A stretch of 64,000 nt of DNA. It comes from Clitoria ternatea. Its lineage: Eukaryota > Streptophyta > Magnoliopsida > Fabales > Fabaceae. How positions within the stretch are numbered: the stretch's first letter is position 1; each line of letters starts with the position of its first letter. Shown piece by piece: positions 23,644 to 37,370 of the stretch. Location: positions 81,326,001 through 81,390,000 of the forward strand of contig CM075669.1 in the NCBI GenBank assembly GCA_037962975.1, given 5' to 3'. A model generated the notes under the pieces. The model saw nothing but the letters and a program-made list of their open reading frames with translations. It had not been told where the DNA came from and did no database searches. The position numbers and the translations under genes were made by a program.

Positions 23644-23954
23644 TTTCTCCCACTTGGATAGCATTATTAAATCATTAAGTACAAAATCTATATTATTATG
23701 ACAAGTTATTAATTATCACCAAGAAATATAATAATTTCACAATAGCATACAATCATATCCGATAGGGATATACATTATACACTACAATAGTTTATATTTC
23801 AGTCACGATATATATAAGGAAATATAAATTTCATTTCCACATGTTCCAAGCATCCAAAATGCAACAAAAAATATGTCAATAAAATGACGTCAATAATAAC
23901 ATATCCAAAACAGAAAACTAGTTTCAATAAACAAATTACAAAATAAAACTTCCA

Positions 23955-26900
23955 CTAATCCAAAATATCAAAAGACTTGACTAAACCCATATGGGTTACA
24001 TGATTCTGAAAAACTCCAACGGCCAAGCCTTTGGTTAGTGGATCTGCCAACATGCTCTGAGTAGCAATATGCTCTATTCGAGTCTAAAACTCAAGTACTT
24101 TCTCTCTAACAAACAAGTACTTCACATCGAAGTGCTTCGAACGAGTAGAGCTCTTATTATTTTAAGAGAGAAATACGGCAGTAGTATTATCGCAATAAAT
24201 TACAAGTGGCCTAGAAATACTTTTAATAATGCGGAAGCTAGAAATCAAATTCTTTAGCCCCATAGCTTGGCGGGTAGCCTCATAACAAGCAACATACTCT
24301 GCCTCTGTAGTAGAAGTTGCTGTGATTGTCTGTTTAACACTCTTTCAGGATACAGCTCCTCCTGCCATCATAAAATGAAGCCTGAAGTAGACTTACGGTC
24401 ATTAGGGCAACCTGCAAAATTAGAATCTGAATAACCTATGACTTCAAGTTGATCAGACTTTGCATAGGTCAACATATAATCTTTGGTTCCCTGTAAATAT
24501 CTCAAGACCTTCTTCAAGGCTTTCTAATGACCTAAACCTAGGTTGCTCAAGTATCTCCCCAAAGCATTAACAGCAAAAGTAATATCAGGATGAGTGCAGA
24601 CTTGAGCATACATCAAGCTCCTAACAGCGGAAGCGTATGGAACTTTCTCCATTTCAAACAACTCTTTGTCGTTCTGAGGACACTGAGAATTAGAGAGTTT
24701 CTCACCCTTTTGAACAGGCGTGGAACATGGGGAGCAAGAGTACATATTAAACCTTTTGAGAATTCTATCAATGTACCTTTCTGAGACAATCCAAGAGTAC
24801 CACGAGACCTATCATGGCATATATAGATGCCTAAAACAACAGAAGCATCACCAAGGTCTTTCATATCAAAATGGCTACTCAACATTTTCTTTGTCTCATT
24901 CAAAACATCAATACAGCTGCTAGCAAGAAGAATATCATCAACATATAAGGCAAGGATGATAAAGTTGCTCCCACTCATCTTTAGGTAAATGCACTGATTT
25001 GAGGCATTTTCCTTGAAGCCAAAAGAAGTGACCACTTGGTCAAACTTTAAGTACCATTGTCTAGAAGCCTGTTTCAAACCATAAATGGATTTCTTCAACC
25101 TGCAAACTAAGTGTTCTTTGCCACTTTCAATAAAACCATCAGGTTGAACCATATAGACATCTTCAGCAAGATCTCCATTCAAAAAAGCTATTTTGACATC
25201 CATCTGGTGTAATTCCAGATCAAAATGAGCTACCATAGCCATAACAACTCGAAATGAATCCTTTGTAGAGACCGGTGAGAAAGTTTCTTTAAAATCAATG
25301 CCTTCTCTCTGACTGTACCCTTTTGTTACCAATCTAGCTTTGTATCTTTCAACTTTGCCAGATGGTTTATGCTTTGTTTTGAAAACCCATTTGCAGCTAA
25401 CTGGTTTGCAACCAGGAGGCAAAGAAACAAGCTCCCAAACATTATTGTGAGACATAGAGGCTAACTCGTCATGCATGGCATTCACCCATTCAGAAGCATG
25501 AGAGCTAAAGATAGCTTGTTCAAAACTAATAGGGTCATCATTACCACATACATCAAACTCATGTTCCTGAAGATACACAATATAATCATCTGGTATGGAT
25601 GACTTACGTGTTCTTTGAGATCTTCTCACCACAGCCTCAACAATAACAGGTGCAGGTGCAATTTCATCATTTAAAGGGGCATGGCCAATCGCAATGTCAG
25701 GATCTTGATAAGTTATCATAGGTGCTGTCACAATCTCTTCAGCAATAGGAACATGTTCATTATTAGGTATGAAAGGAGTTGGATCGATTTCCAAACTAGG
25801 AAATTAAGGTGCAGGGACTTCAACTCTATCTTCTTCAGAGACAACTGGTTGTGAGGCAATGCTCCCATTACCCAAATCATCCTCAAAGAATACTGCACGA
25901 TCAGACTCTATTACTTGTGTAGAGTGAGAAGGACAATAGAATCTGCTACCTCTTGAACCCATACAATAACCAATGAAGAAGCCACTAACAGTCTTCAGAT
26001 CAAGCTTCTTCATTATAGGGTTATAGGGTCTGACTTCTGCCTTACATCCCCAAACACGTAAGTGTTTTGGACTTGGTTTCTTTCCAGTCATCAATTCATA
26101 AGGAGTTTTTGGTACAGACTTGCTAGGCACTTGATTAAGAACATACACAGCGGTTCTCAAGGCATCTCCCCAAAGAAAATCGGTAAGCAAGATGGACCCA
26201 TCATAGATCTCACCATCTCCATAAGCGTGCGATTTCTCCTTTCTGCCACTTTATTTTGTTCAGGTGTACCTGGCATCATGTATTGAGCTTCGATACCGCA
26301 TTCTTGGAGGTATCTAGCAAAAGGTCCTGGATTCCTTCTAGTTTCATCATATCTGCCATAATATTCTCCTCCTTTATCAGACCGCACACATTTTATCTTC
26401 TTACCAGTTTTCAATTCAGTGGTAGCCTTGAACGATTTAAAAGCATCCAAGGAACATGATTTCTCTTGAAGAAGATCTATCCAACCAAAACGAGAGTAAT
26501 CGTCAATGAATGTAATAAAATACCTATATCCTCCCGTAGCAGTGGGTGTAATAGGCCCACACATGTCAGTGTGAATCAACTCTAACACGGTATCACGACA
26601 ACTCCCAGATTTGTTCCTGGGTTTAGCAGTAAGCTTACCTTTAATGCAAGCCATACAAGCATCAAAATCAGAGAAGTCCAAATCGGGTAAAATCTGATGC
26701 TTAATGAGTTTCTCAATATGAGGCCTTGAAATATGCCCCAAGCACCTATGCCATAACATGGAAGAGTTTTCATCAACCCTGCCACGTTTATGCCCAACAA
26801 CAGAATTCACGCTCATATCAGAAAAAGTCAACATATAAAGATTATCACAAAGAATCCCATGTCCAACAACAGAAGATTCAAAATGGATGTCCAATTTGCC

Positions 26901-28032
26901 ATTGCCAAACATAAAAGAATAACCACATTTATCCAAAACCGAAACAGAGATCAGGTTTTTATGAATAGAAGGGACATAAACAGTGTCTTTCAGAAGCAAA
27001 ACATGACCAGAGGGAAAACTCAAAGAAACAACCCCAATATCTTCAACAAGGACTCTAGCTCCATCTCCTACTACGATCTTAGATTCAGAATCACTTAGTT
27101 TCCTCAAGCTTGTGAACCCCTACAAAGAATTCACCACATGAATTGTTGTACCTGAGTCAAACCACCAAGTATTAGGAGGAACGTCAACAACATTAGATTC
27201 AAAACAAGCTAGAGCAAGAGGTGTACCTTCCCTCTAATTTTTCTTCTTTAGGATATAACAATCCTTCAGCATATGTCCAAACTTCTTATAATACTTACAT
27301 TCTCCTTTGAAAAATTTTCTATTTGGACCGAGGTTAGGAACCATCTTCTTCATTTTCTTATCATTATGATTTTTATGAACAGATTTGAACCTTGAAGAGG
27401 AATTAGCAAACTTATTGTTGTGAGGTTTGTCAATAAACTGAACAACTCCAGACTTTCCTTTTTTTATAGCCTCCTCCTCCTGAGTGACAATGGCAATAGT
27501 ATGATCAACAGTCCACTCATGGTTTTGAGTATTATAGGAAGTCCTTAAAACATCAAACTGGGAAGAAAGTGATTCTAAAATTTTCCAAATCAGGTAGCTG
27601 TCATCAATCTCAAGCTTCATCCCCCTCAGTTTGTTACGATAATGCACCATTTTCAGCATGTGCTCACGAACTCCACTAACACCATCATATCTAGCTCGAT
27701 CAAAGAGGGAGGAATAGTGGCTCTTCTCAGCTTTGTCAAAAGTCAAACTTTTCTCTAATAGATTTCAGAAAGGTTGCAGCATTGTCATTTTTTGCAATAC
27801 TCTATCTGATTGACTTCTCCATGGTGAATTTTATCACCATCAAACACACTCGATTCGAGTGATCCCATTTTGCACGATAGGCCCTTTGATCGACAGTTGA
27901 CTCATCAGTGAGGGTGGGTGGCTTGTTTTCCCTCAAAGCTAAGTTAATGTTGGCCATAGCCAAATACAGATCCAGAGACTCCTTCCAGTCCTCATAATTA
28001 CTCCCGTTTAACGTTTTTACCAAAGTGGGCAT
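23955..28032 (-). pseudogene. Copia gag-pol polyprotein, multiply disrupted
   Basis: Minus strand, in order: gag (MPTLVKTLNGSNYEDW at 28032), zinc knuckle, protease (WWFDSGTT near 27160), GAG-pre-integrase (LWHRCLGHIS), integrase (HTDMCGPI, RSDKGGEY, then the Glu region near 26215), reverse transcriptase (QMDVKIAFLNGDL, YVDDILLA near 24935) and RNase H, ending with a stop at 23955-23957. Damage: frameshift near 27760 in gag, stops near 27237, at 27120-27122 and at 25804-25806, a frameshift near 24755 and decay of RNase H. The knuckle reads CKYYKKFGHMLKDC, with the second Cys replaced by Tyr. Inactive. Confidence 0.9.
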
Positions 28033-29605
28033 CGATACTGATATATGAAAATAAGCCACATGCATAATTAGATCATGCAAAATAGTGTGCCCATCACAAA
28101 ATTTCTTATTAATTACAATCTCACCTAAGGGTCCCAGATTATAATAAACAATAAATATTCGTAAAAAAATACAATGCATAAAATTTTATGTCACCAAATT
28201 CTAACACCGATAGGGCATTAGTACAAAATTGACGTAAAAAACACAAGTGCATAGTATTCAACAAATCACATTAACAACAACATATCGATAAGATATAATT
28301 ATTATTAATGTAATATTATATATAGATGTTTATTTTATTTTATTTTTCACAAATCTTGTATAAATGATCTCACGATAGGTGGGATGACATTTGTACAGAA
28401 TAATTCAAAATTTTGTATACAATATTATTGATTTTATATTTTATAATTATTATATACAAACGAGAAGAGCATATTGATAACAAGAGACTAATGCATAATA
28501 TTATATTATATATATAATAATGATGGCATAATTCATTTTGAAAAACCATGTATATAATATGATGAAATACAACACATAGAAATATATATATAATAATGAT
28601 GGAAATATATATACAATAATGCTACACGGAATTTTACAAGACATATATAATATGTTATAAAATTCGAAATTATAACCGTGTTATATATCTATATATATAT
28701 ATATATATATATTATGACAAACAATCAATATAGATATGAAATTTGAAATTGTAACAGTATATATCTATTATGACAAACAATCAATATAGATTGAAACTTG
28801 AAATTATAACAGTATATATCTATTATGGCAAACAATCAATATAGATTAATAATTGAAATTATAACAGTATATATCTATTATGGCAAATCATAGTATTTTT
28901 TAACGATACATGATATATAATTTTAACGTAATCAATCACAATTTAATATATATATATATAATGTTAAAAAAATAGAATGGCAACTGCATAAAAAAAATAA
29001 TACAGCTATAACGGCACACACAGTCATGATATAAATGTATAATATTAATTATGACAAACTCAAAACCATTTTTGTAGCGGACGTAATAATAAGAAATATT
29101 TATATTTTAATGATAAATAATGGCGTGTTTAATGATAATGAAATTGAATAGGAACAACACACAAGAAATCGAATCAACACGCAGAAAATTGGAATGAAAC
29201 AATTGCTACAAATTTAATTAGAAATGAACTCTGATCAAATATATATATATATATATATATCATGATGAAATTGAAATATATTTTAGTAGATTTCAATTAT
29301 ATATAAAATACTAACCGTGACAAGAATTCAAAAAAACATATATATACCAGCTGCATATGTATCTATATTTTAACAAATTAACCATTTAAAATTAACGCAA
29401 CGGATATGGAAAGAGAAAAGCAATATATTATTATATTCATGGCATATGTATCTATAGTAATAGCCTTTTGAAAAAAAATGCATAAGAAACACATAAGCCA
29501 ATCATGAACAGAGGAACATGCAAAATGAAGGCTATGATGATATATAGAACCAACAAAATATGTGTAACATTCATGATACATGTTAAGGTAGGCTCTGATA
29601 CCATT
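28033..29605 (-). other. Copia leader region with primer site and AT-rich repeats
   Basis: About 1.57 kb between the gag start and 5' LTR. The primer site TGGTATCAGAGCC (complementary to initiator tRNA-Met) is at 29591-29603 on the minus strand, two bases from the LTR. 28713-28890 holds about three copies of a ~60-bp unit (gtatatatctattatg, caatcaatatagat). AT runs at 28683-28712 and 29240-29260. No ORF of note. Confidence 0.8.
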
Positions 29606-29999
29606 TGTAGAAAATAATTGTATATAACATATATCATGACAACAATAATAGGATCTGATAACATACCTGAAGAAAAGCGATCCATGAATTCCTAATAGTG
29701 AGCGTGTACTACTCTCAACCTGAGTGCCTATGTTCAGTGTGTTATTGACTCTATATAATAATCACCTAATGGGATAATGATTATATAGGCAACCACAGAT
29801 GAGAGTAGGAACCTCTCATTGGGCACATAGAATGGGCCAACCCATCACGGTCCATCCAAACAAAAGCCCAATAGCTAAATCTATCTATATACATAATATT
29901 TACATATTATATAATTAATCAACACAATATAGATATAATGATTTAATGATGCTAATCCATCAAATTAATATAATAATATATTAATAAGAAAATCTAACA
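29606..29999 (-). repeat. 5' LTR of the copia element (394 bp)
   Basis: Same length and termini as the LTR at 23250-23643; its end near 29606 abuts the primer binding site on the minus strand. Confidence 0.93.
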
Positions 30000-31520
30000 T
30001 GATTTAAATAATTAGAATTAATGCCATTATCCACGTGTCACGCCACATGTTAAAATCATGTGTGATTTAAGTAACTAGGATGAATGGACATGATTATGTC
30101 TAGTAATTGATCACTCATAAATAATTAATGCATTAAAACATTTTATATGCTAAAATTTGAATATAACAAGGCTTGATCCCGCAACACATTAGAGAAAAAA
30201 TAAGAACCTTACCACTGAACTATCTAACATATTTAAAAAATATGATGCAACTATATATAGTTATATTATATATGTAGAATGTATATCCGTTAATAAAATC
30301 TATCTATGAAATAAACTTTTTTGTCTTCTTTTCATTTTGTATAAAAAGTAAAATTAATGAACAAAAAAAGGCGGGAATATTTATTTTACAAATAAATATT
30401 ATTAATATATATACATTCTACAAATATAATATAACAATATATGGTTATATTACATCTCTTAAATGTAACCTAGTGGTGAGGCTTTTCTTCCATCTCCTAC
30501 TCAAATCAAACACTTCAGATGTTATCTTAAAATCTAAACAAAAATGATGATTTTGAAAAATATGTGGCATAGACAGAGTTGACATGTGGCTAGAGACTAA
30601 TACATGTGGTATAAATTTAGTTGACATGTGGCTAGATGCATCCATTCCAATTGCTTCACACACGTGACTGTAGGTATCTATTCCTAAAAAACTAATGATA
30701 TATCCTTTAATTTGCTAAGGCTCATCTTCTATCTCTTATATACACGTTAGGGGATCAAACCTTGTTACACTTAAATTTTGAAATATAAATATTTTAAAAT
30801 GTTGACTATCTACGAGTGACTAGTTTGACCAGTTGCTAAGCGCATTAAATGAGGGCTCTAACGCTCCTAGCCCCCCTAGTCATATGTTAATTGAATTTAT
30901 GCCACATGTATTAGTCTCTAGCTATGTGTCAACTCAATCTATGTCACATATTTTTCCAAGTCATCATTTTTGTTTGGATTCTAAGATAGTATTTGAAGCG
31001 TTCGGTTTGAGCAGGAGATGGAAGAGTAGCCTTACCACTAGGTTACATTTAAGATATGTAATATAACCATATATTGTTATATTATATTCGTAAAATATAT
31101 ATCCGTTAATAAAATTTATTTTCAAAATAAATATTCCTACATTTTTTCATTCATTAATTTTAATTTTAGTTGTTATACTAAATGAAAAAAGACAAAAATG
31201 TTTATTTTGTTAATAAATTTTATTAACAGATATACATTCTACAAATATAATATAACTATATAGTTACGTCATAATATTTAAATGTGTTAAGTAGCTTAGT
31301 GGTAAGACTCTTTATTTCTTTCCCATGTGTTGTGGGATCAAGTCTTGACACTATGTAATTTTGGCATTTTAAATATTTTAATGTGTACTATTTATTTCAA
31401 CACGTGGCATGACACGTGGCTAAGGGCATCAATTCTACTTAAATTACACACAATTTTCACACATGACATGACATGTGGCTAGGGGTATTGAAACCCTGAA
31501 TTTAAAGAGGGTACCCAAGT

Positions 31521-32349
31521 AAAACCCTTCTTTTTTATACAATGGGGGAAACATGCTCTCTTGACGCCCGCTTTTAGATTTTTCTTTTCTAACAAAATTT
31601 AAAAAATGAATAATATTTGGTTTTGTTTTGTTGACCTATGATCCATTGGTAAGATCATTTCTTATCTCCCTCTCAAGGATAAATATTGCATTATTTTTTT
31701 TTCACTTGCCCATGATCCTACGTGTGAGCCCAAAACATAATTTTCTCTCTCACAAATTTTTAAAATAATAAAATTTTTTATTGTTTATTTTAACAAGTTT
31801 TGGGGTTAATCAAATTTATTAGAAACCCGTTTACCACAATTTTTAAGAAATGTTTTGTACAATGATAAAAAAGGGTAATGAGAACACTCGAGACCACCCT
31901 TTTTAAAAAATAAAAAGTTTATGTGTTTCTTTGTTTTTAAAAGAATTATATACATAGACATAAAAATATTATTTTTGAATGAAGTTAAAATAAATAAATA
32001 ATATTTTGGGTTAAATTTAAAAATTTAAAAATTATCATAAAAATACATGACTTAGTTGAGATACTATTTTTAAACCGTGAATAAAACTATTAACATCATC
32101 ATTTGTAACCAACTTTCAAGTTTCTAAGGTTGCGTTTAGTTACAGAAAATTATTCTAGTTTTTGGGAAAAAAATTTTGTTTGTTTTTCAAAATTTTGAAA
32201 ACTCGTTTAGATAATGTGACAGTTTTTCAATTTGAAAAACTAGAAAACTAAAAGTTATTCAAGTGCACTCAGTTTAATTCAAATTAATTGAAATATGTCA
32301 TATATATATATATATATATATTATTTATGACAATATTGTATAGTATATG
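31521..32349. other. AT-rich spacer, nothing recognised
   Basis: No coding or structural feature beyond homopolymer runs and an AT microsatellite at about 32300-32322. Confidence 0.5.
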
Positions 32350-32354
32350 CATCA

Positions 32355-35025
32355 TGTGACATCCCGGATATTTATAGAAAATTTTGTGTAGTGAGAAAGT
32401 ATTAGAAATTGTTTTTAGGAATTTATTTGATATTTTTATGAATTATTGGTTAATTATAAAGGGTGTGATTAGAAGAAGAGAAGTTTAACGAAATCTTTAA
32501 AGAAATTGTAAAGGAATTGGATAAATGACCGGTTAAGGAGGTTACTGGTTGGAAGTGACCGGTTGAGAAGGTAACCGGTTGCCATGGGTTTAAATAATGG
32601 TTTCCTTCTCTTTCCTCAATCATTCACTCTTTCACGTGAAGAACATCTGTTACCTTTCTTCTTCTTCCTCCATTGTTGAGAGCTTTAAGCTTTGAAAGAA
32701 GGTCCATCTTTGCATCAAATCTTGAAATAATTACAAAGCTGTGATAGTGGTTTCAAGGTAAGTCCTTTGAACCGTTTAAAAATTGTTACCTCACCTCTTT
32801 CACTTCTTTTCTGGACCGAATGGTCATGTGTATGGAGGGGGTACTGTTCCGATCCCCACTCCTCTTGGCTGTGAGCCTGAAAATGGCCCTTGATTGTATG
32901 AATGGTGGTGTGATGGTAACGTATTTCACGTTCCAAACCGTAGGTGGTGGAACGAGTAAGGAAGCTGGTGCTGGAACACGGAGGAGCTGTGAACCCAGAA
33001 ACTGTTGAAGCGTGGAACAAAGGTAAGGGGGTGTTCGGGTTATAATTAATTAGAATAGGACACACTATCCGAGTCATTGTAATGACTGTGAACCGAGTGA
33101 GAGTTGATGCTGAATGAAAACTGTGTGAATATGTATATGAATATACGTATGAATGTACACACCGATCGGTTTAGGATCGTGTGTGTGTGTATGTGTGTGT
33201 GACTTAAGAAATAAGAGATGTTGCTGAATGAAAGTTAATGTGTATGTATGCATGTGTATGGACACCGACCGGTTTCTGATCATGTGTGTGACATATTCCG
33301 ATTGAAAGTGAATTATTTGATGTTGTGATGAGATGATGCTGGGTGAAAGTTAATGTATATGCATGTATGTATTTGGACACCGATCAGTTGAGGATCATGT
33401 GTGTATGTGTAAATCCAATTGAAATTGAAATGATGCTGTGACAATCGGTGTTTTATGGCAATATGGAGTCAGGTTTGACAAGCAGGTCACTCGAGTGATG
33501 TTGTTAATAAGTCAGGTTTGACAAGCAGGTCATCCGAGTGATGTTGTTAATGGCCACTTATGAAATAATTATATGATGATGTGGTATGGGACGACCGACG
33601 GTATATGTTACCCTTGTTTCTGGCTTCAATGGTCAAGCAGGACCTAGTTGAGCTACCCAGAGGTCTATGACCCAATGGTTGAGGGGGAGTCAAGCAGGAC
33701 TCGGTGAACCAAGCAGGGTTCACGGGGTGTCAAGTTGGACCCCCAGCTGAAGGTCGATCCTTTGAGTATCCGGATACTGTGTCAATTTTTTGAGTCAGTT
33801 GTGAAAGTTGATTTGATAATTTTGCTGAGTGCAATTGGTTTTAATTACCGAATGAAGATTGAAATAATTGCTAAGTGATGTTATATTTACTGAGTGGTAA
33901 ATTGGTTATAATTGCTGAAGGAGAATTGAAATATTTGCTGAGTATTCGATGTATTTACCGAGTGTAATTTCATATAATTGCCGAGTGGTTGTTATATTTT
34001 CCGGGTGGAAAATTGTTATATTTGCCGAGCGGAAGTTATTGCTGAATGTTGTTATAATTGTCGAATGAGTTAAGTGATTTGTTAAAATGGCTGTGTTGAT
34101 AGCTATGATTGCTGAGTGTGAGTGTACTGTTGAATGTGAGCTTAATGCCGAGTGTTAATGGATAAAGGCCGAGTGTGACTTGCAAATTGAGAATAAAAAG
34201 AATCGGGCGGAGTTTATACTTGTATTTTATTTAAATTTCGTTCTAGATTAATTATGATGCTAAACACTCACCCTTGCTGTGGTTTTCATTTTTAGTAACC
34301 AGTGACAGGGAAGAGGTCGGAGCCATGGAGGTGCGCCAAGCGGAGGACTGATGCCAAGGCACCAATTGAAATTGAATGAATTATGTAATATATATATATA
34401 TATATTGAGTTTTTCCGAGTGTTTGATGTTACAATACGTTGTATGTGTGTAGAATTAAAATTTGAATCGGTTATGACTTCGTGATGTTATGTGATCGGTG
34501 TTTATTTGATAAATGAATTTGCATTCTAGCAGAGTTGATCATCTGGTAAATCTAGCCGAGTGGATTCCTTATCTGAGTGAGGGCTTATTGATTTTATGCC
34601 CATTTGAGTATCCCTCATTCTTTCCGAGAGAAGAATAACCAAGAGACCTACTTCCGAGTGGAAGATTAGGGTGTCTTCGAGTGAGCAATGGCTGAGACTT
34701 TAAGTGAAGAAAGATGGGTGTTTTTGATTGAAGGTCAAAATGTTCCCGAATAAAGATATGAGTGAACCTTTTTCTGAGTGGAAGTTAAGCTGTCCCGAGT
34801 AAAAGATGACCGAGTGAGAGAATTATTTCCGAGTGAACCCTGACTGTTTCTTTCTTCCGCTGTTTTCTAAATAACTCTTTTATTAAAGGATGTATTTTGA
34901 TTATACTATTTTGAATATATTTAAGAAAAGTATATGTTATTTTATAATAAGACTGAGTGGAATTTTTATTAAATACGAAAAAAAATCTATTGTGAAAAAT
35001 GAGAAAAATGACGCGGGTCGTCACA
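32355..35025 (+). mobile_element. Solo LTR, chromovirus-like (2,671 bp)
   Basis: Starts TGTGACATCCCGG, ends CGGGTCGTCACA, and is flanked by the 5-bp repeat CATCA at 32350-32354 and 35026-35030. No internal coding region, primer site or polypurine tract remains, as expected after recombination between two LTRs. Inside: a promoter-like start (ttcctcaatcattcactctttcac at about 32605), tandem degenerate units with gccgagtg between 33830 and 34180, a second array of ccgagtg blocks at 34540-34840, and actcaccc near 34265. The chromovirus assignment rests on length and terminal style only. Plus orientation is assumed from the TGTGACATCCC start. Confidence 0.85.
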
Positions 35026-36139
35026 CATCACATAAAAATTGTGACAAAAATTTAAAGTAATATTAAAATAAGAGCAAATGAGTTTGTGTTTAAATATATT
35101 TCAAAATAGTTACAAAGAATAATAAAAAATATTATCATGATACATCATAAAAATCATACGAAATATTAAATCTTAAATTTAACAAAATAAAAATAAAAAT
35201 GTAAATTGATAGATATGGTGGGGTTGATCTTTTCGTTAATAACTAACTTATAATATAGATAAGGTCTCTACAACCCTTTACCATTTCTTTTGTTAAGCAG
35301 GATCACAGGAAAACTAATTCAATATTTAAGGATGATAATACTAATTTAAGTGAACAATGTAAGTTGTCGTGTTTCTAATTTTCAAAAACTTGTAGCAGTA
35401 GAACTTTTCGAATTAGTAGCAGTTGTTTCATATTCCCATTTGGTTACAGCTGTCTTTATTTTGTAATTCAGTTATTTTATCTTGTAATTCAGTTACCGTC
35501 TTTTCAATTTTTTTACTTTTCTTAGAAAACTTTTTAAAAGAGTTTTCTGATTTTCTTAAAAATAGAAAATCAATTTTCTATTTTTCTATAAAAAAATTTA
35601 AATTATTTGTAAATAGACATTTTTTTATTTTTTTATTTTTTCTAAGAATAATTTTCTATTTTTATAAGAAAACTTATCAACTAAACCCAGTATAAAACTC
35701 TAAATTAAAGGACTATTCCTAATATTTCATACTCTTAAAATAAAATAAAATTTTAGTGGCGACTATTTTTTCCAAACTATAAAACCATTTTTAGGCATTA
35801 TCCACCGCAACCTCTATAATAACCATTAGTTACAAATTAATGGAATCAACAATATAAAACTGACAACATATAACTAAGAGATCGATTAAACAAACTAGAC
35901 TGAATTAAAACATAAGAAAAAGATAAACTAGAGTAATTATTTAACCTGAATCAAGTTGAAAACAGTAAACGGAAATCTGAATGAAAGAAAAAGAAATCCA
36001 AAGCACAAAGGAGACATATAGAGCCGGATTGGAAGTATATATCATTATATAAAACATGAGTATTTATAAAAAAAAAAATACCCAACAAATACTAACCAAT
36101 CCATAACAAACTAACTAAACTAACCGCTCACTAACAACT

Positions 36140-36140
<1 letters not shown>

Positions 36141-36176
<36 letters not shown>

Positions 36177-36255
36177 CCAGAAGGAAGATAAAAAAACACA
36201 AACACAAATAAGAATAAACAAGTTAATATATACCTAATAGAAAGAGAACCGTTCC

Positions 36256-36302
<47 letters not shown>
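36141..36302. repeat. (AT)n and (AAT)n microsatellites
   Basis: An AT run at 36141-36172 and an AAT/ATA run of about 15 units at 36258-36302. The latter, read on the minus strand, gives a poly-Tyr string in a spurious frame. Confidence 0.97.
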
Positions 36303-36589
36303 GCAACATGTACAGGAGCTGATTCGAGTGAATAATGCAATACTGACGTTCTAGTTAACACATTATTTCCTCTGTGCATGAATCCCTGCTTCGATGCTTC
36401 TCATTATATGCTGAAACCCAAGAAACATATATTCTTAGAACATCTTATTAAGTTCTACAGAGAACACACTTTAACTCCTCCCATATATTTATATATATAT
36501 TATATATACATTTGTGATGCGTTTTATGACATATGTCAGCGTCTAATGAAGCCCCATTTATTTTACTTTTTAAAATTTAGAATAAAAAA

Positions 36590-37370
36590 TTAGTTAGTTA
36601 GTTTTTTATTTTTAAAACCTGTTTTTCAAAATTAATAGTAGATAACAACTTATCAAATCAATCTTTTCAAAATAAAAATAAATTAGTTAGTTTTTTTTAT
36701 TTTTAAAATCTACTTTTCAAAATTAATACTAGATAACAACTTATCAAATATTTTTTAAAAGAAAATAAATTAGTTTGTTTGTTTTTTATTTTTAAAACCT
36801 ATTTTTCAAAATTAATTAGATAACAACTTATCAAATCAATTTTTTAAAATAAAATAAATTTATTTGATTTCTTATTTTTAAAACCTGTTTTTCAAAATTA
36901 ATAACTAGACAACATATCAAATCATTTTTTTAAAACAAAAATAAATTTGTTTGTTTGTTTGTTATTTTAAAACCTGTTTTTCCAAATTAATAGATAGATA
37001 ACAACTTATCAAATCAATTTTTTTAAATAAAAATAAATTTAGTTTTTTTAATTTTTAAAACCTATTTTTCAAAATTAAAAGTAGATAACAAGTTATCAAA
37101 ACAATTTTTTTATGTTTTTTTATTTTTAGATATGTTTTTCAAAATTAATAGATATGTAACAACTTATCAAATCAATTTTTTAAAATAAAAATGAATTAGT
37201 TTATTTATTTTTTATTTTTAAAAGCAGTGTTTTAAAATTAATAGTAGATAACAACTTATCAAAATAATTTTTTAAATAAAAATAAATTTATTTGTTTGTG
37301 TTTTACTTTTAAAACCTGTTCAAAATTAATAAATAGATAACAACTTATCAAATCAATTTTTTAAAATAAT
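36590..37370. repeat. ~85-bp AT-rich minisatellite, about nine copies
   Basis: Each unit holds tttttatttttaaaacc, then ttttcaaaattaat, then agataacaacttatcaaatc, then a tail of aaataaatt. Units start near 36600, 36690, 36782, 36869, 36961, 37042, 37116, 37208 and 37300, so unit length varies from about 74 to 92 bp. The block agataacaacttatcaaa is the best conserved part. Confidence 0.9.

Larger units (their letters stand above)
23250..29999 (-). mobile_element. Ty1/copia retrotransposon, complete but decayed (6,750 bp)
   Basis: Identical-length LTRs (23250-23643 and 29606-29999) begin TGTAGAAAA and end TCTAACA, flanked by TGATT at 23245-23249 and 30000-30004. Read on the minus strand there is a tRNA-iMet primer site, a long AT-rich leader, gag-pol in copia order (integrase before reverse transcriptase) and a purine tract AAGTGGGAGAAA beside the left LTR. 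LTRs differ at about five positions (1.3%), so the insertion is older than the Athila-like one. Confidence 0.93.
23165..31520. repeat. Foldback element (long inverted repeat), split by a copia insertion
   Basis: Sequence at 23165-23249 plus 30000-30650 is the approximate reverse complement of 30830-31520. Examples: gggtttcaatacccctagcca at 23199 against the complement of 31467-31490; tcttaaatgtaacctagtgg at 30457 against 31034-31056; and catcatttttgtttgga (30963) inverted at about 30540. Arms are about 700 bp with a loop of about 180 bp once the 6.75 kb copia element is removed. Similarity between arms is roughly 80-85% by eye. No transposase gene is present. Exact ends and target duplication are unresolved; a foldback or MULE-like non-autonomous element is possible. 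Confidence 0.7.

Noticed and set aside
30200..31370. tRNA-like A and B boxes (tagtggtaagg, gggatcaagtct) suggesting a SINE
   Set aside because: The boxes are poor matches, no A-tail or target duplication was found, and they lie in the arms of the foldback repeat.
36173..36379. ORF with a poly-Tyr run
   Set aside because: Translation of an AAT/ATA microsatellite.
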